Positions 1 through 12,497 of a DNA stretch of 64,000 bases are shown piece by piece. The notes beneath the pieces were generated by a model. It made no database searches, was not told where the DNA came from, and saw only the letters and a list, made by a program, of their open reading frames with translations. The stretch is taken from contig RBZT01000435.1 in the NCBI GenBank assembly GCA_003693705.1, positions 186,001 through 250,000 on the forward strand. Direction: 5' to 3'. A program made the position numbers and the translations under genes. The DNA comes from Polymyxa betae (Eukaryota > Endomyxa > Phytomyxea > Plasmodiophorida > Plasmodiophoridae). Positions within the stretch are counted from its first letter, which is position 1. The number at the start of each line of letters is the position of its first letter.

Positions 1-1021
1 TGACGCCATCGATAGTTAGCGAGGTTTCAGCGATATTGGTCGCCAGAATAATTTTGCGAACTCCTGGAGGCGTTGGCTCGAAGACGGCCAGCTGCTGCTG
101 TTGTGGCAGAGCGGCATAGATCGGACAGACGATGACAGGGCGATCGGCGCCCAGCAGTTTCGCATGAGATACGACCTGCTCACGCAGCAATTCGATCTCT
201 TCCTGGCCGGTTAGGAAGCATAAGATATCGCCATCGATGGGATGATCCATATGAGTTTGAAGAATAGCAATCAAAGATGCATCAAGAAAATCGGGTTCAG
301 GTTCTCGAAGATATCGAATCGAAACCGGGAACGTTCGCCCTTTGACGACCTCGATCGGGCAGCCGCCAAGAAAATGCGAGAATTTCGACGCTTCGATCGT
401 GGCCGACATGCAGATTACTTTCAGCGGATGAGCGGTCGACACCCGATGCGCCTGAGCTCGTTTCACCAACGCCAGCAGAACATCGGTGTGTACGGTTCGT
501 TCGTGGGCCTCGTCGATGATAACGACCGAATATCGTTTGAGGCGTGGATCGGCGATGCATTCCTGCAAAAGGATACCATCGGTAGCGAACTTCAGCTTGG
601 TTTGACGGCTGCACTTATCATCGAATCGAATCTGATAGCCGACCAGGTTGCCGAGTTTCGTTCCGATTTCGTTGGCAACGCGCTGGGCCACTGTAATAGC
701 AGCGACTCGCCGTGGCTGAGTGACGACCACCATCTTGCCGTTCGGCACCAGACCGGCTTCAACGACATACTGTGGAAGCTGCGTCGTCTTACCAGAACCC
801 GTCTCACCAACTAAAACCAGGCTGTTGTTCGCCTGAATCAATTCAATGAGCTTATCTCGGCTCTGGAAAATCGGCAGTTTTCGTCGTTGCTGATCGAGCT
901 GTTGCCGGGAGAACTTCGAAGCCGGTTTATTCGTCTTCGACGAGTCATGATTGAATTCGACGACCTTGTTGTTGCGATCGTCGGCGATTCTGGGTGGAGC
1001 GTCGGCGACGGGCATCCCCAT
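1..1021 (-). CDS. DEAH-box RNA helicase, DHX33-like (3' part outside window)
   Basis: ATP-dependent RNA helicase of the DEAH/RHA family. Reading the minus strand from the ATG at 1021 gives an uninterrupted frame to the window edge, about 340 residues and lacking the C-terminal half. In order it shows the Q-like region LPIFQSRDKL, Walker A GETGSGKTT, motif Ia TQPRRVAA, the DEAH box IIDEAHERT, motif III MSATI, motif IV FLTGQEEIE, and motif V ATNIAETSLT at the window edge. The short N-terminus before the helicase core and the overall wording fit DHX33, which acts in ribosome biogenesis and translation initiation. DHX8/DHX15-type enzymes are the alternatives, since the diagnostic C-terminal OB-fold region is missing. 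An in-frame ATG also lies at 1015. No intron is needed in this part, unlike most neighbours. It is divergent from the eIF4G gene. Confidence 0.9.
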   Translation of the reverse strand, partial: MGMPVADAPPRIADDRNNKVVEFNHDSSKTNKPASKFSRQQLDQQRRKLPIFQSRDKLIELIQANNSLVLVGETGSGKTTQLPQYVVEAGLVPNGKMVVVTQPRRVAAITVAQRVANEIGTKLGNLVGYQIRFDDKCSRQTKLKFATDGILLQECIADPRLKRYSVVIIDEAHERTVHTDVLLALVKRAQAHRVSTAHPLKVICMSATIEASKFSHFLGGCPIEVVKGRTFPVSIRYLREPEPDFLDASLIAILQTHMDHPIDGDILCFLTGQEEIELLREQVVSHAKLLGADRPVIVCPIYAALPQQQQLAVFEPTPPGVRKIILATNIAETSLTIDGV

Positions 1022-1874
1022 TGAGGGATGCTTTTCCAGAATCACTTCAGGTCAGAAAAGGATTTCGTCTTGATGGCTGCGGACTCCGTACGCATTCGAC
1101 CTACGTTTGGATCCAGCTGTCGACATCCAGAGCCCGGATCAAAATCGAACATGACGAACACCGCCCTACAGCCAATACAACGAAACATACAGGCAACTAA
1201 GCGTGCAAGTTCAAGAGTCGATTCCGCCATAAAATCCCACGGCTTTCGGATTCGGAACGACATATGGGCCGGCGATCTCTACCTGCATGGCAAGCCGAGC
1301 ACCTTGGCAGTCTGCCGATTTCACCGATCAGGACGCCGTCTCGCAGACGTCGACGATAGAGAGAGAGATCGACTTTGTGCCACTCCAAAGCCAGACCAAC
1401 AGTGCAGTGGAAAAGTTGTGCGTTAGTGGGCTCAGCCTCTTCCCCTTCTGACCCCCCTTTGGCCCTTTCCCTTCAACAATCTTCATTTCTGTATAGCTGC
1501 TGGCTCTAGATTCTTGAACTAGACCGGCACAGGAAGTCCCGAACCTCGGCCCGACGACTGCCTGCACAGCAGGGGCCAGCGCGCGTCAATTCGTCATTGT
1601 CGGTCCCGGGCGACGATGGGCGAAAGGTACCAGCAGCAGGCCCATGTTCTGCAGCAGCAGCCGGTGCCGCCCAGGGCCGGTTTCCGTGCGCCGACGTAAT
1701 TCTTGCTTGGGGTTGGTTTCCGGATAAATTAAGCGTTCGTTAGGAGCTCGTCTGCGGCTGCTAATGTCTATCAACAGCAACCGGTGATCTCGCAGCCGAG
1801 CCCTATTCGTAAATCCTGAAACGCTTTCTCTTCTTCTCAACTAACCATGCTTAGGAGGCGCTGCATTTGGGCAA
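1022..1874. other. Intergenic region between divergent helicase and eIF4G genes
   Basis: I see no convincing gene here. The short frames in this stretch lack family resemblance and overlap each other on both strands. It must hold the promoters and leaders of both flanking genes. A pyrimidine-rich tract lies around 1430-1490. No tRNA-like or repeat structure was recognised. Confidence 0.5.
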
Positions 1875-4800
1875 ATGGATATTCAGCCGCCTCTTCGTAC
1901 GCGATCGACGCCGCCGTCGGCTGACACGTTTCAACAGCCGCGATTCACACCGCATAAATCGACCGGACCGACGTTAGTCCCAACGGCGCCGGTCTATAAT
2001 GGCGTGCCTCATTCTGGGAAGCACGGTTTTGCTCCGATGTACGCCTTGCCCGATATGTATGCTGGATACGCGATTGGTCATCATGGCTATATGCACAATA
2101 CGTATCTGCAGCAACAGCAGGCTCAGCGCATGCCCATTCATCAACCCGTGAAAAGGGCTTCGAAGGCGTTGCAGATCGTTGATCCTGCCACTGGGAAGCC
2201 TATCGTTATGGATGGCCTGTCTACACCCAAAGCCGATCCGGTTCAAATCGTTGTCCCAAAAGCGACACGGCCAAATTGGGCTCAATCGTCTCCGATTAAC
2301 TCAGCTTTGGTGCTGTCTTGCTCCAACAATAATAACGTCGCCTATTCCAAACCACCAATGACACCGATTCATTCGCCGCCTTCTCGACCATCTGCTGTTT
2401 CTCAGTCACCGATGTCATCCGATGTCTTGAATATCTCGTCCAAAAAGAACATGGCTGAAGAACAAAAGGCGAAAGATGCCTCGAAATCGCTGAAAAAAAT
2501 TGACATTCCGAAAGAATCTGTTCAGCTGCAGAATGCTACCGCACCAATTGATTCGTCCTCAGTGAAGGCGTCATCTAAACACCAGCCAGCTAATCACCTC
2601 CCTGCTGGTCTTAATGTGAAAAAAGATGTCTCATCTCCTGCAACCTCACCGTCTTTTGGCTCATCACATCCGCAACGTGGCTCATCACCTGAGCGATCGC
2701 CTAAGACGATCAAGGAGAACAAAGCTGCGGAACTCTCTGCCAAACCATCTGCATCTGCTGAATCCCCATCTGAAAAATCAAAGCATCCATCGATTGTTGT
2801 AAGCTCACCTAGTCAACTCGGGTGCCCTGATATCTCCTCTTGCAAGAGCGCTAAAAGCGCGGTTTCGCCTTCATCGAAAGGATCCAGTCCTGTTCCTCTG
2901 GATAACATTCCTGAGATCGTACTTGATTCGAAGAACGCTCCTATCTTACCGAAGCCTGTTTTTACTTCGCCGAAGCAAGTTTCTACGATCACCAGCTCGC
3001 CAACGGTGATACCAACCTCACCAAAATTCGACGCCTCCCAGCAGATTTTTCCGAATTTGAGCAGTAAGAAGAATGCTAGTCACCCGCCTGATTCTTCAAT
3101 TTCAACGGAGGGTCCAACAGCCTCGAAGGTCCCCGATTCTGTTCGACGTTACACCGTTGAGGAAATTTTTTCTCTAGAAAATGATTTTGGTGGACTTCCT
3201 GAAGGGATCGCTCTGGATTCTCCTTGTCTTAAACAGAATCCCAATTCTGCTTCTGGTCGTTCCGGCTTCACTGGTTACCGCGGCAGTGAATCTACGCGTC
3301 GTATGCCCCGAGCGAATTCGGGAATGTTCCGCAATTCTTCATCAGGCGACTTTCAACATGATTCAGGCAATCGTCGTTTGCCATCAGATGCGGATCGCCA
3401 TTCTGACCGCCAGAAACACGACCGCCATCATCCTTCAAGACGCTCTTCGCACAGAGGAGGCGTGAAGGAGATATCCCGGCACGAAGGTCCCGCTGTAGAA
3501 CCCCTGAAAAAGAGTGAAACCCGCTGGATTCCTCGCCAGGTAGTGTGCTTTAAATATTTCTTGATTTCTTAAAAATTGCATGTAACTTTTATAATGGACT
3601 TTAATTTGTTGCTGATATCAACTGATATAAAATTTTAGAAAGTTTCGAATGATGAGGAAACTCTTAAGCGCAAGATTAAGGCCGTTCTTAACAAGCTCAC
3701 CTTGGACAAGTTCCAGACCTTGAGCAAACAATTCTTAGCTCTGGTTCAGGAGAAAGTCTCCTCGGTTGATCACTTAAAGACCGTCGTCGAGCTCATTTTT
3801 GACAAAGCACTTTCTGAACCTACGTTTGTCAAAATGTACTCGAGCCTTTGTGTGGCTATCGCTGAAAGCATGCCCGAGTTTCAAAGTGGCGACGACAAGG
3901 GAGCCTCAAACGAAGATCGACGCGCCCAGACATTCAAACGCTTGCTGTTAAATCAGTGCCAGCAAGAATTCGAACGCGGCACTTCGTTCGATGTCGATTC
4001 GAATCTTGACGAAGAAGAACGAGAAGAAAGCGTCCGGCAACAGAAAAGGCGCTTCCTTGGAAACGTTCGTTTCATTGGTGAGCTATTTAAAGATTCTATG
4101 CTCGCCGAGCGCATCATGCACACCTGTATATACCACTTCCTTCAAGTCAGTATTCTTTTGATGAAAGATCTCTCAAAGTTCTGATATGAGACATGTTAGG
4201 AGGCGATCCAACCAATGGAGGAAGATATTGAAGCACTATGCAAACTATTAGCTACAATTGGTAAGAAATTCGACCGTCACCAAGCCAAAAATCATATTGT
4301 AGGAGATAATGGTGTTGTTATCCTTTTACTGAATATATGCAAAGGATTCGTACTTCAACAGAATGCAGATGATGTCTACGAACCCGTCATTATCGAGGCG
4401 AGCCAGGTTCATGCTCTTGGACGCAATTGATCTGCGTAAATCGGGTTGGAAACCGCGGCGGAAAGAAGTCGAGGCCAAGACTATCGATGAATTCAGGCAA
4501 GAAATGGAGCGCGAAGCAGCCGAACAGGTATTGGCATTGGAATCACAGGAAGCTTTGCTGATGGCTTCAGAATGCTCGAAGTTCCAGAACGGCTTCACGT
4601 TTTGATACCTTTATCGGGCGCGGGTCTACTTCTAAGCCAGTTTCCAAGCCTTCCAAAGTAATTGTTGTTATCATCTCTACTGTGTCACCGACGATTTCTG
4701 TGTAGCCGGTCAATGAAAAACGCTCTTTTCAAATCCGAGCTCCTTCCGATTCGCGACGAACTCAAAGCTTTGATCGTCGCATTCCATCTTCTTCCCGACT

Positions 4801-6293
4801 CTCATCTGTCACCGCAGCCGAAGGAAGTAATCAATCACAGGTATGAATTTAGCCAGGCTATTTCTTCTGCCAAAATAATTTTTTGTGAAGACTGTTCCTC
4901 GTCCTGCTTCTTCTCGTGTACAGACGGCGCCGTCTGCATCCAAACAAGCCTCTGCTGAACAGATCAAGTCATATTCGTCGGAAATGGATTTAACTATAAA
5001 AGATTTCTTAAAGAATCCAGGCGATATCGAAGAGATTCGAGACACTCTCGCTTCTATGGCCGATTGGGAAAAATCTGCTCGGAACAAAACGTTTATATCG
5101 AAGGTCGTACAGCTCTTTGTGTGTTTCAAAGCAACTGATTCCCCGCAGGCGCTGAGTATCAGTATGGAACAAAAAGATTCGGACCGCGACACTGTCGTCG
5201 ACCTTCTGACTCAACTACATCTCGACCGGATCATCACCTCTAGCGATCTTTCTGCCGGATTTAATGACATCTTGGAATTCTTGAACGATCTGCTGTTTGA
5301 TATCCCTCGAAGCCCAGATTATCTGGGCACCATATTCGGTCGTCTGTTATCAAATGTTCGTTTCGTAGGTTTACGTTTATAATTGGAGCTAAACACATGT
5401 GTTTAGGGAGTGCTTTCAATTGATTGCCTGAATGAGTCGGTCTTTGATGACCAGATTGAAGTTGGTGTTTTTGGGGAATTTGTCGCTCGGGTATTAACTG
5501 TTGTTGCTGCTGAGAAGGTCTTTGTAAACAATTACTTTGTGTTTGATTCACTTAATACTGCTTGCAGGGCGAATCTGAGACGAAAGAAATGATCAGAAAT
5601 GCGAATCATTTCGACTTCAGCATCTTTCTTAGGAAACCTTTCGGCTGCGCTCCGGCAGAATTCGTTCGAAAACGCCATCTTGACTCGATTCTTCCAGAAG
5701 AGCTGCTGCGCGACGATCTCTTACCTTTTTTGGAAGAGAACAAGCTAGATGAAGCCGACGAGTTAATACGCGATATTCTGATCGATCGAGACAATCATCG
5801 TGGGGCGGCTGTTATCTGCAGATGCCTTTTAGATCATTGTTTGCTGTCGACGTCGTACCCGAAAGCTTCGTATAATACCGCTCAGGTACAATATTATCCA
5901 TTTAGAACTCTTTGTTTAAAACATATGATAGGTGGAGCCATCCTCGAAGGAAGCAATTCAAAAAGAGCAGTCGTTGTTAAAACAGTTTTCCTCATTGTTC
6001 AAACGAATATCTGGATCCATGCAGTATCCCGAATCCATTCTCGAAGAAATCCACAAATTGTGCTACATGCTTGGCTTTCCGGACGGTACCAAGCTCGTTC
6101 GTCACCGTCTCACATTGTAAATTATTTTATAGGATTGTCGCTGCGTCTCTTCAAAGTGTTTGCTGATATGGGCATCATCCCATCGGCATCGTATTCGCTT
6201 TGGAGAAAACAAGCGCCAGAGTACTTCAAAAAATCGAGGACTTTGGAATCCGTCTCCGGTTTCATTGACCGGATCGTGAACCAACACCCCTAA
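1875..6293 (+). CDS. eIF4G: Eukaryotic translation initiation factor 4 gamma (eIF4G)
   Basis: Scaffold of the cap-binding complex that bridges eIF4E, eIF4A and eIF3. I read 11 exons: 1875-3539, 3639-4145, 4200-4298, 4345-4527, 4571-4657, 4706-4840, 4891-5364, 5407-5490, 5568-5885, 5932-6085 and 6133-6293. Exon 1 encodes a long Ser/Pro-rich disordered N-terminus (about 555 residues) with Gln runs. Exons 2-4 form the MIF4G domain (KIKAVLNKLTLDKF, NVRFIGELFKD, ARFMLLDAIDLRKSGW). Exon 7 holds the MA3 domain (FLNDLLFDIPRSPDYLG). Exons 9-11 give the C-terminal W2/HEAT region ending in ADMGIIPSASYSLW. All three conserved domains are present, as in animal eIF4GI, whereas many protist eIF4Gs are shorter. 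Most introns are 42-54 nt; the first is about 99 nt. Several joins rest on homology alone. Confidence 0.9.
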
Positions 6294-6391
6294 TTATTAC
6301 TAGCATAATAAAATAATCAAAAACAACGCCAACCGACGTATGACCATAAAGTCATTTATATCATTGATGCGCCGTGCTGGTCCGAGTCCGA

Positions 6392-7539
6392 ATGGTTGAA
6401 GGACAACACGACGTCCCTGACGTCCTCGACCTAGATCTGGGGTCGGCCGCCCTCCTAGCCTCGACCGATGATGGCCTAACACAGAGGGCACTGGGCCTTT
6501 GTACGGGTCGTATATCGCGCTCGGCGCCGTTGGCGATCACCCAATCGTGGGCTGGGACGACGTTGGAACTGCCGACCCAGCCTGGGAGCTGTCTGATCAT
6601 CGACCTGTCCGACTATGTCGTGGTCATTTATAACGCCATCAGTTCGGAATGCTCTGTGATTCGATTCGACCCGGAACATTTCTGCGAAGATGCATTCGAG
6701 GTACACAGTGTTGTTGTATCAAGCGGTTCAGCCTGAATATTTGCAGATTTTCATCAGTATCGCATCTCAATACTGTACGTTCGTCACCAGAGAGCAGGCT
6801 TCTCAAAATGAGGTGTTGCTGGCGTTGGGGACAGCCCCTGAAATACTCAGCGAGGTTGAGGGAGCTGGAGAACCATCCAGACCTGGTTTATCGGCTCGAA
6901 TAGATTCGGGTGCTAACATCGTAGTTTCGGGAATTCAGCGATGTTCGTCTATCATTTGTGGAAGCCTCACGCTTGGTTCCGAGTATATTCAACGCCAGAT
7001 TGAGCCAGCCCCGAATCCTATGCCCATTCATCCCCAAATTCGTGCTGGGTTTCGCGCTGTTGGTACAACGGCTGATGCGTTTGCATCTGGGATGACAACA
7101 ATGGGTGAAAATATCTCTTCATCTCTATTTGGTATAAGAAGCGTCTGATGATATGTTTGCTTTTAACAGTCAGCATAGCAGGCGGCAATACTAACAATGC
7201 TCAGCGAGCATCTGTGGTTGATATTGCTCGAAGTTCCATCAGAGGAGCTGCTCATGTGGCTCTCGCAACGACAGACGCCACTCTAAACATCTTCCAGAGT
7301 GCACTGTCTGCTGCAACAGGTGCGAGTGTCGATTTCATATGGTTTTGTCTTGGGCCGATTTCAGTGATACAGGCGTACTGGCCCGGAAATATGGAGATGG
7401 GCTTGGTGAGATTCTCCAAGACGGGACGCGAATACTGTATAGCATGCGCTTAGCCTCCAGAGCATTACGAAGAGTTTGTCTTCAAATTTTGATGGATGCT
7501 ATGAGAACAGAACCCATCCCTTACAGAATTCCAGACTGA
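6392..7539 (+). CDS. Spartin/senescence-domain protein
   Basis: Four exons (6392-6700, 6747-7131, 7170-7319, 7373-7539) joined by 38-53 nt introns. The N-terminal third begins at the ATG at 6392 and contains a beta-rich domain with a YVVVIYNA stretch. The middle and C-terminal parts are alanine- and glycine-rich amphipathic helices (SGANIVVSGIQRCSSII, ARSSIRGAAHVALATTDA, RKYGDGLGEILQDG). These match the Pfam senescence domain of plant early-responsive-to-dehydration proteins and animal spartin. Spartin-family proteins associate with lipid droplets and endosomes. The last intron uses the acceptor at 7372, because the upstream AG at 7365 would break the conserved frame. It ends 73 nt before the stop of the convergent V-ATPase gene. 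Confidence 0.75.
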
Positions 7540-7612
7540 TAACAAGTATTGGCTTAATTAATTATTACTATGTATTTTAATGATAACTATTCATCAATCA
7601 TAATTAAACCGT

Positions 7613-10600
7613 TTAATCCTCTTTATTCAAGTTCAGGTAAAAGAACGGCCGAAACGGTATTCCATCTGCATTGTAGAACTTGTTCATGAATTCCACCCTG
7701 TTTACACCCATTAAATTTACTTGTGCAAGCAGCTAGGCAATGTTACCAATGCAGACGAAGAGCGTGGAGGAAACATTCTAACACATCCATTCCCATCAAC
7801 ACACCAAAGGTAGCGTTGAGGAAAAAATAGAAGGAGATGAACAAAGTGACAGGACTGCCATAGTTGTCTGCAATGAGCTTGTGGTAGAAAACGGACGCTA
7901 ATTGGGCATGTGCCAACGATAACGCCCATAGACGAAGGTATGATGCGGTGTTAGATACACAACCCAGCACATCTACATAATTTGAGTGCCGACAATCAAG
8001 GGTAAAACAAATCTTACATTCAATTGTATGGATCATTTGATGAACAAAGAGTTCGCCAAAATCATGCTACCACAATCTCAGTGCAATCCCGGAGACGATA
8101 CCACGGTTGCAGTTTACCTCTTGATGATCTTGTTGTTTCGGTTGCGATTCCGGTTGTAAATCGACATCAGCTGCCAAGGGATGATAGGCTTCAGCTTCAT
8201 GTTGTCGGTACTTATGATGAAACCACAATGCAATCGGCTTCAACAACAGCATCCATGGAACACAGAGCAATGCGATGATAAGCAAAGATTTTTGAAGACC
8301 CGCCTGTGCTTATGTAAGTATCAAAAGAAAAGACGAAAACGTATTTACAACTAGCAAGTTTTAAGATGAAACGAAAAGCGGTAAAATGCTAAGAACCTGT
8401 CCACTGAACAAAGGAATAGGTGGATCCGGGTCATTCTTATCAGCCTCGCTTCCAACTTGGCCAAAGTTTAAAACCATATTGATCAGCGTAACAATGAGAC
8501 TTGGCGCTTTATGGGTACCGAGTTTGCCCCAGTCCAAGCACCACTTATACAAAATGATAAACACCTAAAGTGCAACAGATGTGTCACGAATGGAAGGATA
8601 GCGACGAGACCTTAGAGACATTACCATATATCCGAAAAAGGACAACATGAAAAGAATTCTTGGAATGAACTCACAAACGATACCGAGGTAGTCTTTAACG
8701 TGCAGTTGATTAAATAGACCGATGAAGACTCCAATAACCATCTACAAACGGTGTTAGAGTAAGCAGGATTAAGAAGGCTACAGACTCACATGCGTGACAC
8801 CAAAAACTATCGCCATCTTCATCTTCAAAGAATTGATAAAAGCTAATTCTAGTTCAGATCCATACCAGATCTGGTTACGAACATGAGCAATTCCCAATGT
8901 AAACAACTCGCGACATAATTACGTAGTCAATGCCGAATGGGTAGACGCCGTCAAACTCATGAGATTTTTCGTCATATCGAGTAGCGAATAATCTCAAAGG
9001 TATTGAAGTGAAATCATTGTAGATGAATCCACAGTCTACGAATAGGTGAGGAGAATTAAACTGGTTAAGTAGTGTATCCTTACAGGCAGCAAAGAAGCCC
9101 ATAAACACAAGAATGTATCGACCTTTGAATGCAGCCTCAAAAAACTACGCAATATCAGACATATAATGAATGTCAGAAAAGATATTACCTCATTCATAGG
9201 CCCAGACTGCAGTTTTTTCTCGTTCAGAATCATCCAAAGCGAAAAGAGAAACAACAGACTACCATGGAATATATCTCCATACATCACTCCAAAAAGGAAA
9301 GGGAATGTCATTATAGTCAAGACACCTGATAAGACTTAATTCCGTGTCTCACGAGGAAATCTTATGAAAGTACCTGGATTGATTTCTCCATAGCGTGGAA
9401 CGCCATATGTATCAACGATTGCTTGAAACACGCTTGTGAACTTATTCGTTCGAATAGACGTAGGAGGCGTGTCAACAGTGAAATCTTTCTCGACAACCTT
9501 TAGGAAAAGTTACAGAGTAAGTAAGAGCGCTATACAGTGCACTAACCTGAACAACAGAAGGATTGTTATTCGATGAAAACCCTTTTGACGCCAGTGCAGC
9601 TTTCAAAGCATCTCTAACGATTTGCTGATCAGCAGTTGGGACCCATCCTTCGGCTTGAACCATCTGAGAAAGATAAACAAAAGAGAAAACCTGTTATTAC
9701 CAGTTATCACCTGGGCAGCTTCGTTTATACGGAACAGATTCAGAATTGAATAGATGCTTTGACTTTGCAAAAGGATCCGGTCCCATGTTCCAATCTAAGA
9801 AACCGTGTTGATCCGATTTTGCTTAACAGATTTTGTCGCAGACAAACCTGGCTCGATACTCCAAACAGGTCGTGTTTCAAGCGAGATTCAGTTTTAAACA
9901 AGGTTTCTCTGAGCTCGGTTTGTCTCTGACGGCAATCAGCAAGACGCGCATGAATCGTGCCTTGGTTTTCAGGATGACTGCACAAAATCAAAATTCACTA
10001 TCCAGATGCCCAATGCCAACATGAACTCACAGATATATGCTGATATTCATAACTTGGCATAATCTCGTCAGACGTCTTTCCAACACAGCCCCCAAAAAAA
10101 ATACCACAAAAGCCTGTTTTTCTGGGGATTCCACATCTTGAATAATACAATAGGCGTTGCCCCGGGATGCCAGGAAAACCTACTCACATCGGTACAAACT
10201 TCAATCGCAATCTTCAACAGCTTACTTGGCGTTCGAAGCTTAATCGTTGAGTTTTGGTAACAATCCCAGCTATGAATCTAAACCCGACCGGTTCTGGGCC
10301 GTGGCCCGCCTCAACATCACCCAAGAGTTGCTGACGATTATCTTCGACTCCATGAAACAAAGCTTGGGCTTGAGTGGAATCGCGGCTTAAAAGCTGCTGC
10401 GACCGATCAAGAACATACTCCAATCTGTCCACGGAAAGTTCGTCAGAACAGAAGTTATAGATGGAAATGTACTGAAGAGTAAAAAAATCGACAGTATTTT
10501 ACACTTAGCTTACTCTTGCTCGCGGGAGAGTTGATCTTTGAACTCTTTCGCCACGGTAAAATCATTGACGAGACGCTGGTGAAGATCACGAATGGCAATA

Positions 10601-10942
10601 CACGTCTTATCAAGTGAAGCTGGCGTTATTGCAGTTGAGTCGATAAAGTTCCGGTCCTCCTTATATGGGACATCATAGCTATTCAAGAACCCAGTTATTG
10701 CAGCCGTCAATCGTTTAACATCGTTAATCATCGTAATCGAACGAATATAACGTCTCTGGAAGGCTTGCTGTTGCGTATTTAACTAATTAACACGAATTGG
10801 CTTTGAATCCCGAATTCCAATTTGCAAATATTACATCGACAAAATGCATGACGCCACGCCGACCGATTTCATCCACGAACGAATGTGCGGCCTCGATCGG
10901 GACTATTAGGCGCATGTAGGACATGGATTCCGAGCGCCACAT
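7613..10942 (-). CDS. V-type H+-ATPase V0 subunit a
   Basis: Membrane subunit of the vacuolar proton pump. Its C-terminal half carries protons along the c-ring and its N-terminal half forms the peripheral stator. The start is the ATG at 10942 ([15 protein letters not shown], the usual family start). The second exon begins at 10782 with [14 protein letters not shown], matching the family's DLN-AFQR segment. Further exons carry [34 protein letters not shown], the membrane region around 8.1-9.3 kb, and near the end [19 protein letters not shown], which includes the essential transmembrane arginine. The C-terminus [18 protein letters not shown] matches the animal and yeast subunits. The last intron is 7698-7746. 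About 12-15 short exons are needed; the join near 10500 is not clean in my reading. A 5' UTR intron acceptor may lie just upstream of the start. Confidence 0.92.
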
Positions 10943-11452
10943 GACGCCAAATCAGCAACTGAAACCAACGGGAGATTCCGATTTGATCGCCAGGAGCGTA
11001 CCCGCTGTCGAATTCCTGGCTTGAATTTCGGCGCCGACGACACCGCGACGTCAACTAATGACGCCAACTATGCAAAGAAAAATGAGGAATGTTACTATGA
11101 GCAAGTAACACTTTACAAGGAAGCATAAATCAGGTTGCGCTCCACGTCACCTTCAAATCCCGCTGTCTGTCTATCTGCAAGCTTCCTTCGGTTGCCATCA
11201 TTTACATTATGCCTAAAACCCCCAAATCTGTTGCTGATCTGTCATCTTCGACAACGATTTCGTTATGCCAGCTTTTATGAAAACATGATGCCAAAAATAC
11301 ATGGAAGAGAGAGTTGCAACGATGGTGCCAGAAACTATTTCTTGCTTGTATATAGACGATATCAGAATGAGTGTAATCATGGAAATTTGAAGTTTTTCAG
11401 ATAAGAATAGCTTGGTTTTCTGTAGCTATTTCTTCAGTGGGTTACCTTCAGA

Positions 11453-12440
11453 ATGAGAACCGCGGTGGCGGCGTTGTCGTCGCTAGAAGAGTCGTTGTTC
11501 GCTTCTCGCTCAGCCTTGAATCATGTTAAAGACATTGCCCAGACTCTGGCTTTGGCCAACGCTCAAATAACGCCAGCCATGATTCGGCCGCCCCGATATC
11601 GTCTAGTGCCGGTTTCAAAAGTGGCCCGGGCCAAGAAGCTCACCGAGATCAAGCATCACGAATACGTTGAGCTGGTCCTTAACGAGGCCTATAATCAGCT
11701 CGATGCATTAGGAGAGTTTATTCAAGATCATAGAGAAAGACTCGACTATCACCTGTTCTTGGTCCAGGAACGCTTTCAATCAGATCAACCCGAAATTGAA
11801 CAAAAGTCGCGCTTTTGCCGATCCTGTTGCTTGTTGTCATTAACTATATTGCAGATATCACAATGAGATCGTAATGCTAAAGCAGACAATCGACGCCAAG
11901 AAAGTGGAGTTGAATCGATTATACGATCTGAAAGAAGCCGATGGCAAATCGGATGTTCGAGAGCGTCTTCACGCAGCCGAGAAAACGCTTCAAGAGCTTC
12001 GTTGCGAATCTGCAGAGCGCCGCTCTCTAACGGAGCGTATTCAACAGCAAAAACAGTGCTTGCAACAGGTTCGAGATGGGAACGCCAAACAAATCGAGGC
12101 ATGTCGATCGCAACTGAATGAACTCCACAAACGAATCGAGGACAGCTCGATCGGAATCGATCAGCAATCGATTTTGAAGCAAATAACAGTCATATTACGG
12201 GTTTGTGGTGCTTCCAGCCATTCATTACGTGCTATTAAACGAATTCTCACAAACGGTTTCAGCTGCAGACTTTCTGATTTCGATGCCGAGTTCCCGAGTA
12301 CCTCAGAATCCGCTCAGCAAGCTTTGAAAGCAACTCTGGCCGAATTGGAAAGTTTTGGTCTTGTTCATATCTCTGACGATGGAGTTGTTGCTGTTGGACA
12401 ACTTAGATCGGAGTCAAAAAAACTTCTAATTAAAGTATAA
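11453..12440 (+). CDS. Coiled-coil protein of unknown function
   Basis: Two exons, 11453-11805 and 11855-12440, separated by a 49-nt intron; splicing restores the reading ...EIEQK-YHNEIVMLK. The N-terminus is helical with a basic proline-containing segment (PPRYRLVPVSKVARAKK). The middle (second exon, first 100 residues) is a strong heptad coiled coil rich in Glu, Lys, Gln and Arg. The C-terminal 80 residues are mixed alpha/beta and end in LRSESKKLLIKV. I do not recognise the family. It lies 57 nt upstream of another coiled-coil gene on the same strand, which suggests joint expression or an old duplication. A spindle, basal-body or cytoskeletal role would be a guess. Confidence 0.6.
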
Positions 12441-12497
12441 TAAAATTTGTGCGAGTTTTTCTCGAAATATCTTTCAGATCGGTTGAGATCTTTTAAA